Origin: RUG754 sp045545455
GTDB lineage: Bacteria > Bacillota > Clostridia > Peptostreptococcales > Anaerovoracaceae
Direction: 5' to 3'
Assembly (NCBI GenBank): GCA_045545455.1
Contig: JAZQAY010000069.1
Location: 1 to 10,468, forward strand
Length of the DNA stretch: 10,468 bases
The stretch's first letter is position 1. Each line of letters starts with the position of its first letter. This document shows positions 6,391 through 10,468 of this stretch, piece after piece. The translations under genes and the position numbers were made by a program. The notes beneath the pieces are model-generated. The model did no database searches. It saw nothing but the letters and a program-made list of their open reading frames with translations, and was not told the origin of the DNA.

Positions 6391-7995
6391 ATGAAAACAC
6401 CCACAATGTTGATGATACTTGACGGTTTCGGGCTCAACCCGGATGATTACGGAAACGCCATCAGACAGGCGGATACCCCGAACCTCGACCGGATATTCAG
6501 CGAATACCCTTTTACCAGCATCAATGCCTCAGGCGAATACGTAGGACTGCCTGACGGCCAGATGGGGAACTCCGAAGTCGGACATCTGAATATAGGCGCA
6601 GGAAGGATCGTCTATCAGGAACTTACAAACATCACCAGAGCGGTGAGCGACGGAAGATTCTTTGAGAATCCTGCCCTCAACCACGCCATGAATCATGTGA
6701 TAGAGAATTCAAAGAAGGATCCTGAGCAGGCGCTCCACCTCTTCGGCCTTCTTTCGGACGGAGGAGTCCACAGCCACATAGAGCATATCAAGGCCGCCAT
6801 AGCCATGGCCAAGGCCAAAGGCGTGCCCAATCTCTTCGTCCACTGCTTCATGGACGGAAGAGACGTGCCTCCAACATCAGGCATAAACTACATCCACGAA
6901 ATAGAAAACTACATGGCCAAGCTCCAGCTTGGACACATCGGCATGGTCTCAGGAAGATACTATGCCATGGACAGAGACAAGCGCTGGGACCGCGTGGAAA
7001 AGGCATATGATACCCTCACCATTCCAGGGATCGTTGCATATACTCCGGGCTCCAACGCTATGAACCTCGTGCAGGCTTCATATGACGTGGATATCACGGA
7101 TGAGTTCATTCTTCCCGCCATGACCTCCAAGGATTCCTGGGTCAAGGACGGCGATTCAGTAATATTCTGCAATTTCAGGCCTGACAGAGCTAGAGAGATA
7201 ACAAGAGCCTTCGTGGATCCCGATTTCGAAAAGCCGGTCGAGGAAGGCGGAATGGGCGGCTTCACGAGAAAGAAGATCATCAGCGACCTGGTCTACGTAT
7301 GCATGACCCAGTACGATGCTGAAATGCCCAACGTTGAAGTGGCCTTCCCTCCCAAGAGACTGGAGAACACCCTTGGAGAATACGTCTCCTCCCTGGGACT
7401 CAGGCAGCTCAGGATCGCAGAGACCGAAAAATACGCTCACGTCACCTTCTTCTTTAACGGAGGCGTAGAAGAGCCGAATCCCGGTGAAGACAGGATACTT
7501 ATCCCGTCCCCTAAGGTCGCGACCTATGACCTTCAGCCCGAGATGAGCGCTCCCGAGGTAAAGGCGAGAGTCATAGAAGAAATAAAGGCCACCCGTGAGG
7601 ATGGCTCTCCGAAATATGATATTGTCATTCTGAATTTTGCAAACTCTGATATGGTCGGCCATACAGGAGTCATGGAAGCAGCGGTCAAGGCCGTGGAGAC
7701 TCTGGACGGCTGCGTAGCTGAGATAGCGGATGCCATCCTTGAAACAGGAGGACAGCTCCTTATCACCGCAGACCACGGAAACAGCGATATGATGCTGGAT
7801 AAGGACGGATCGCCCTTTACAGCTCACACAACGAATCCTGTACCCCTCTGCTACGTTTCAGGTGAAAAAGCCCACGCATTCAATGAATACGGCCTCTCAG
7901 GGGAAGGAAAGCTTGCAGATCTGGCGCCCACCCTTCTCTATCTCATGGGAATAGACATCCCTGAAGAGATGACTGGCGAAGTGCTCATGAAGTAA
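6391..7995 (+). CDS. gpmI: 2,3-bisphosphoglycerate-independent phosphoglycerate mutase
   Basis: The enzyme interconverts 3-phosphoglycerate and 2-phosphoglycerate in glycolysis and gluconeogenesis, using two Mn2+ ions and a phosphoserine intermediate. It has 534 residues, slightly over the usual 510 or so. Metal and catalytic residues are intact: Asp11 (LILDGFG-like MILDGFG), the nucleophile Ser61 in QMGNSEVGHLNIGAGR, Asp420 and His424 (ANSDMVGHTG), Asp461 and His462 (TADHGNSDM), and His479 (AHTTNPVPL). Substrate-binding signatures DGRDVPPTSG (155-164), GRYYAMDRDKRWDR (188-201) and NFRPDRAREI (261-270) are present. GGAG sits 7 nt before the ATG. The gene has its own promoter and a terminator, so it is probably monocistronic. 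Other glycolytic genes (gapA, pgk, tpiA, eno), which often accompany gpmI, are not in the window. Confidence 0.97.
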   Translation: MKTPTMLMILDGFGLNPDDYGNAIRQADTPNLDRIFSEYPFTSINASGEYVGLPDGQMGNSEVGHLNIGAGRIVYQELTNITRAVSDGRFFENPALNHAMNHVIENSKKDPEQALHLFGLLSDGGVHSHIEHIKAAIAMAKAKGVPNLFVHCFMDGRDVPPTSGINYIHEIENYMAKLQLGHIGMVSGRYYAMDRDKRWDRVEKAYDTLTIPGIVAYTPGSNAMNLVQASYDVDITDEFILPAMTSKDSWVKDGDSVIFCNFRPDRAREITRAFVDPDFEKPVEEGGMGGFTRKKIISDLVYVCMTQYDAEMPNVEVAFPPKRLENTLGEYVSSLGLRQLRIAETEKYAHVTFFFNGGVEEPNPGEDRILIPSPKVATYDLQPEMSAPEVKARVIEEIKATREDGSPKYDIVILNFANSDMVGHTGVMEAAVKAVETLDGCVAEIADAILETGGQLLITADHGNSDMMLDKDGSPFTAHTTNPVPLCYVSGEKAHAFNEYGLSGEGKLADLAPTLLYLMGIDIPEEMTGEVLMK

Positions 7996-8016
7996 ATAAT
8001 TAGGGATAAAAATCAA

Positions 8017-8050
8017 GGGCAGTATATCGATCGATATACTGCCCTTTTTT
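8017..8050. terminator. Bidirectional terminator between gpmI and the cyclophilin gene
   Basis: A perfect 28-bp palindrome (8017-8044) forms a stem of 12 bp with a 4-nt loop. It begins GGGCAGTATATCGA and mirrors exactly. On the plus strand it is followed by six T (8045-8050). On the minus strand it is followed by TTGATTTTTATCC. The plus-strand T-run overlaps the stop codon of the convergent gene (TAA, 8051-8049), so both genes end on the same element. Confidence 0.92.
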
Positions 8051-8663
8051 AGTCCGTTATAATTATGGATTCGATCACCGGCTGCTGATCCTCAGGGATC
8101 GTTCCGTTATCGTCTATGGGTCTTGCGTCAGCTGCGATCTTCTTGCAGATATCAAGGCCCTCCGTTACGTGCCCGAAGGCTGCGTACTGTCCGTCCAGGA
8201 AGGTATCGTCAGCTACGGTTATAAAGAACTGAGACGTAGCGCTGTTTGGCTGGTTGGTTCTTGCCATGGAGATGACGCCTTCAGTATGTGAGATGCTGTT
8301 CTCATAGCCATTGGAAGCGAACTCTCCAGGTATGGGATCAAGAGTAACGTCCGGGTTTGCCCCTCCCTGTATCATGAAGCCGTCCATTATCCTGTGAAAC
8401 TTGAGGCCGTTGTAGAAGCCTCCTGATGCAAGATTTACAAAATTTTCCACGGTAAGCGGTGCTTCGTTCGGATCGAGTTCAAGCTTGATCGTTCCGTAAT
8501 CCTTAATGGTTATCTCTGCGTGCCTCAGGGGAAGCGTTTCACCTGACTGCGTATCCGCCGTGCTCTGCTCCGGTGTCACTGACTGCTCCCCGGAATTTCC
8601 GCAGGCGCTGAATAGAGCCGCTGCTAAAATCAACGATAAAATTATTATTGTAAACTTTTTCAT
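8049..8663 (-). CDS. Lipoprotein cyclophilin-type peptidyl-prolyl cis-trans isomerase
   Basis: This is a predicted surface-anchored cyclophilin that catalyses proline isomerisation in exported proteins. It has 204 residues from ATG 8663. A lipoprotein signal peptide (MKKFTIIILSLILAAALFSAC) puts the lipidated cysteine at 21, with a slightly unusual Phe at -3. A Ser/Thr/Gln/Glu-rich linker covers about 22-47. The cyclophilin domain (about 48-203) has FHRIMDGFMIQGG (89-101, catalytic Arg91), NSATSQFFI (140-148) and FLDGQYAAFGHV (155-166). Tyr replaces the Trp of eukaryotic cyclophilins that binds cyclosporin, as is usual in bacteria. The start is uncertain. The ATG has only a weak GAAG before it, while an in-frame TTG at 8678 would add five residues and sits just after a hairpin preceded by AAAGGAAG. 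It is 78 nt downstream of the DUF937 gene and may be co-transcribed with it. Confidence 0.92.
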   Translation of the reverse strand: MKKFTIIILSLILAAALFSACGNSGEQSVTPEQSTADTQSGETLPLRHAEITIKDYGTIKLELDPNEAPLTVENFVNLASGGFYNGLKFHRIMDGFMIQGGANPDVTLDPIPGEFASNGYENSISHTEGVISMARTNQPNSATSQFFITVADDTFLDGQYAAFGHVTEGLDICKKIAADARPIDDNGTIPEDQQPVIESIIITD

Positions 8664-8680
8664 ATTCTTCGCATACAAAT

Positions 8681-8713
8681 CGGGGCAGCTGAAAACTGCC
8701 CCGGTCTTCCTTT
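8681..8713 (-). other. Hairpin with upstream Shine-Dalgarno-like sequence before the cyclophilin gene
   Basis: On the minus strand CGGGGCAG (8703-8696) pairs with CTGCCCCG (8688-8681), 8 perfect bp with a 7-nt loop. AAAGGAAG (8713-8706) lies 2 nt upstream of the stem, and the in-frame TTG (8678) lies 2 nt downstream. Only a poor T-rich tail (GATTTGT) follows, so it is at best a weak terminator for the DUF937 gene. It could instead bring the Shine-Dalgarno close to the TTG. Confidence 0.5.
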
Positions 8714-8741
8714 CAAAATCCTTATTTATTGTTTTATCTGC

Positions 8742-9374
8742 TTATTTCATAAGCTTTCCGAGGAGTGAAGCCACGTCTCCGAGATCAAGTCCGTCGTTCT
8801 TCTTGGAGCTGCTGCCTGTAACTGCTCCTAAAAGAGATCCCAGATCCAGTCCGCTGCTCTTGCTGCTTCCGCCTCCTGCCAATGAAAGAACTCCGCCGAG
8901 GAGGTCTGAAAGCCCGTCGCTGTTGGATACCGCTGAAGTCTTGTTAGCCTTCTTATTGGTCTTGGCCAGCATGGTGAGAACTACCGGTGCAGCAGCAGCC
9001 ATGATCTTGGCGACCTTAGCAGTGTCGAGCCCTGCCTTGGCTGCAACTTCCTTCTGTGCTTCCGCAGTCTTCGTCTCATCTCCGTAGATGTGGTTGAGGA
9101 TCTTGACGCCATCGTCCATGTCTGCGGTCTTGATGATCTTAACTATATCCTCTTCGCTCAGGTCGTGCTGATCAAGTGCTTTAAGAAGGCTGTCTGCGCC
9201 ATCCTTGGTGCTGGCATTCGTCTGCATCTTTCCGAGCATCGAAGGAAGCGCCTTAAGCAATGCCTGAGTAACCTGATCATCAGATGCTGATGCCTTGCTG
9301 CCCAGTGCGCTTACTGAATCTTTAGCTGAGGACATTCCTCCCAGTAATGATAAAAGATCTAATGCTCCTGCCAT
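8742..9374 (-). CDS. DUF937 family protein with LDLxSLLG-like repeats
   Basis: The function is unknown. The 210-residue protein has no signal peptide or membrane segment and is probably cytosolic. The DUF937 core spans about 33-140: TQALLKALPSMLGKMQTNAS, GADSLLKALDQHD (59-71), DDGVKILNHIYGDE (87-100), and a helix AKVAKIMAAAAPVVLTMLA (119-137). After a Lys/Ser/Asn-rich linker, the last 60 residues are Gly/Ser-rich and carry GLSDLLGG (154-161), GLDLGSLLG (175-183) and GLDLGDVASLLG (195-206). A similar ALDLLSLLGG sits at the extreme N terminus (4-13). The start is clear: AAAGGAG 7 nt before ATG 9374. The gene lies between the FAD dehydrogenase gene (98 nt upstream) and the cyclophilin gene. Family membership is fairly secure; no role is proposed. 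Confidence 0.85.
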   Translation of the reverse strand: MAGALDLLSLLGGMSSAKDSVSALGSKASASDDQVTQALLKALPSMLGKMQTNASTKDGADSLLKALDQHDLSEEDIVKIIKTADMDDGVKILNHIYGDETKTAEAQKEVAAKAGLDTAKVAKIMAAAAPVVLTMLAKTNKKANKTSAVSNSDGLSDLLGGVLSLAGGGSSKSSGLDLGSLLGAVTGSSSKKNDGLDLGDVASLLGKLMK

Positions 9375-9435
9375 TTCATAGCTCCTTTCTCTGGTCTGTA
9401 TAGATCAATTTAAATAGTTATCACATTACAGCCTT

Positions 9436-9469
9436 ATTATATTATATTTTATCCCGTTTGTGAACAAAA
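9436..9469 (-). promoter_or_regulatory. Possible promoter of the DUF937 gene
   Basis: This AT-rich spacer on the minus strand holds two overlapping TATAAT hexamers (9446-9441 and 9441-9436). No well-spaced -35 exists: TTGTTC (9467-9462) is 15 or 20 nt away, and TTTTGT (9469-9464) is 17 nt from the first box but matches poorly. The upstream gene has no convincing terminator hairpin, only T7 right after its stop, so read-through is possible. Confidence 0.35.
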
Positions 9470-9472
9470 AAA

Positions 9473-10468
9473 TTATACAAGATCATTAATAATCTTAAGA
9501 GCTATCCTGATGCCGTCTGCGGCTGCTGATACGATACCTCCGGCATATCCTGCGCCCTCTCCTGCGGGATGGAATCCTCTCAATTGCCTGTCGCCGAGAT
9601 AACCCTCAAATGATTCGCTCCTGGCAAATCTCACAGGAGACGAACTTCTGGATTCCACAGCATAAATGACAGCGTCGTCACTGTCGAATCCCTTTATCTT
9701 ACGTCCGAATACTGGCATTGCTTCCCTGATGGAATCTTCTGCAAAGTCAGGCAGACAGCCCGATATCTGAGGAGCCCTGCCGTCCCTCACATCCTTCCAC
9801 GGAGCTTTAGGTGCGCGGTACCCGCCTCCCAGCTCATATGCCAGCTTCTCGTACTTCTGCTGAAGGTACATACCTCCCAGAACGTCGTCCGTACCGAAGT
9901 CTTCCGGCCTGACGTCCACCAGGACCGCTGAATTCGCATATCCGGAGTCCCTCTTATGATAGCTCATACCGTTTGTGACCACCATGCCCTTTTCAGATGA
10001 AGCTACCACTACCTGACCTCCCGGGCACATGCAGAAGGTGTAGACTCCCCTTCCGTCCTCTGTCCTGAATGACAGTTTGTAGTCAGCTGCGGGAAGTCCA
10101 AGCTCCCCCGCAGGCCTGCCGTACTGAGCTATATCTATGAGATCCTGGGGATGCTCTATCCTGACGCCCATGGAAAACTGCTTCTGAGACATGGTGATCC
10201 CCCTGTCCCTGAGCCATTTCAGTGTATCTCTTGAACTGTGTCCGATGGCCAGGATCAGTTGGTCTGCCTCAAGCTGCTTCTCCTTTCCATCCATAACGTA
10301 CGTTACGGATGAGATACTGCCGCCGTCAACTCCTATGTCTGATACCCTGGCTCCGAAAAGCACGGTCCCGCCGAGGTCCCTGATCTCTTCACGGATATTC
10401 TTTACTACTGTTTTCAGTATATCTGTCCCGATGTGGGGCCTTGCCTTATAAGTCGGATCGTAGCCATG
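9473..10468 (-). CDS. FAD-dependent dehydrogenase, COG2509 type (5' end beyond window)
   Basis: This is a predicted flavoprotein of the uncharacterised FAD-dependent dehydrogenase group; the substrate is unknown. The window holds the C-terminal 331 residues. The reading frame is open to the right edge through HGYDPTYKARPHIGTDIL, so an internal GTG at 10363 is not the start. Visible signatures are ARPHIGTDILKTVVKNIREE (residues 9-28 of the fragment), ILAIGHSSRDTL (72-83), the Cys pair in YTFCMCPGGQVVV (143-155), AVESRSSSPVRF (270-281), and the C-terminal flavin-binding motif PAGEGAGYAGGI (301-312). The N-terminal Rossmann GxGxxG motif would be outside. Proteins of this type are common in anaerobic Clostridia. 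The stop is 98 nt before the DUF937 start. Family identification rests on recognised motifs. Confidence 0.85.
   Translation of the reverse strand, partial: HGYDPTYKARPHIGTDILKTVVKNIREEIRDLGGTVLFGARVSDIGVDGGSISSVTYVMDGKEKQLEADQLILAIGHSSRDTLKWLRDRGITMSQKQFSMGVRIEHPQDLIDIAQYGRPAGELGLPAADYKLSFRTEDGRGVYTFCMCPGGQVVVASSEKGMVVTNGMSYHKRDSGYANSAVLVDVRPEDFGTDDVLGGMYLQQKYEKLAYELGGGYRAPKAPWKDVRDGRAPQISGCLPDFAEDSIREAMPVFGRKIKGFDSDDAVIYAVESRSSSPVRFARSESFEGYLGDRQLRGFHPAGEGAGYAGGIVSAAADGIRIALKIINDLV

Noticed and set aside
7156..7827. 223-residue minus-strand ORF inside gpmI
   Set aside because: It is a shadow of gpmI, which has intact catalytic motifs across the same bases.
9473..9500. Intrinsic terminator of the FAD-dependent dehydrogenase gene
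   Set aside because: A run of T follows the stop, but the only preceding stem (AAGAT/ATCTT) is 5 bp and AU-rich, too weak to call.
10361..10363. GTG at 10363 as the start of the FAD-dependent dehydrogenase
   Set aside because: The frame continues upstream to the window edge through family-typical sequence (ARPHIGTDIL), so the gene is truncated by the window.

Overview
The window looks like an ordinary chromosomal stretch from a Gram-positive anaerobe of the Clostridia (Bacillota), perhaps Lachnospiraceae-like. The reasons are strong AAAGGAG ribosome binding sites, frequent AGA/AGG/ATA codons, an AddA-type rather than RecBCD-type repair nuclease, a lipoprotein cyclophilin, and a glutamate dehydrogenase that closely resembles the Clostridium symbiosum enzyme as I remember it. 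The taxonomic call is inference. I see no phage, transposon, CRISPR array, tRNA or rRNA.

Layout: six of the seven large genes are on the minus strand. Reading that strand from the right edge: an FAD-dependent dehydrogenase of the COG2509 type (9473-10468, 5' end cut off), a DUF937 protein (8742-9374), and a lipoprotein peptidyl-prolyl isomerase (8049-8663). The one plus-strand gene, gpmI (6391-7995), converges on the isomerase gene at a shared perfect-palindrome terminator. addA (2729-6238) is divergent from gpmI, and their promoters overlap. It is followed by gdhA (1153-2523) with its own promoter and a clean terminator, and then by mgtE (1-836, 3' end cut off). Functions are mixed housekeeping: Mg2+ uptake, ammonia assimilation or glutamate catabolism, double-strand break repair, glycolysis and extracytoplasmic protein folding. 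Apart from the possible isomerase/DUF937 pair, nothing suggests one joint pathway.

The most interesting region is the roughly 200-nt leader of mgtE (837-1053). It has a good promoter, a 5' hairpin, a 17-codon open reading frame with a near-perfect ribosome binding site (MDTVPDGNRIPVHLCKK), and then a two-part stem. That stem pairs 11 bp across the mgtE Shine-Dalgarno and 9 bp across the mgtE start codon and codons 2-3. This has the architecture of a translation-controlled magnesium switch. I do not recognise an M-box in it. The initiation region of the small ORF resembles that of mgtE, so the sequestering arm could pair with either. This is the best candidate here for an undescribed regulatory system.

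Other points of interest are an addA with no addB beside it, direct repeats in the gdhA promoter, NAD-type cofactor residues in GdhA, and a hairpin placed between a Shine-Dalgarno-like sequence and a possible TTG start of the isomerase gene.
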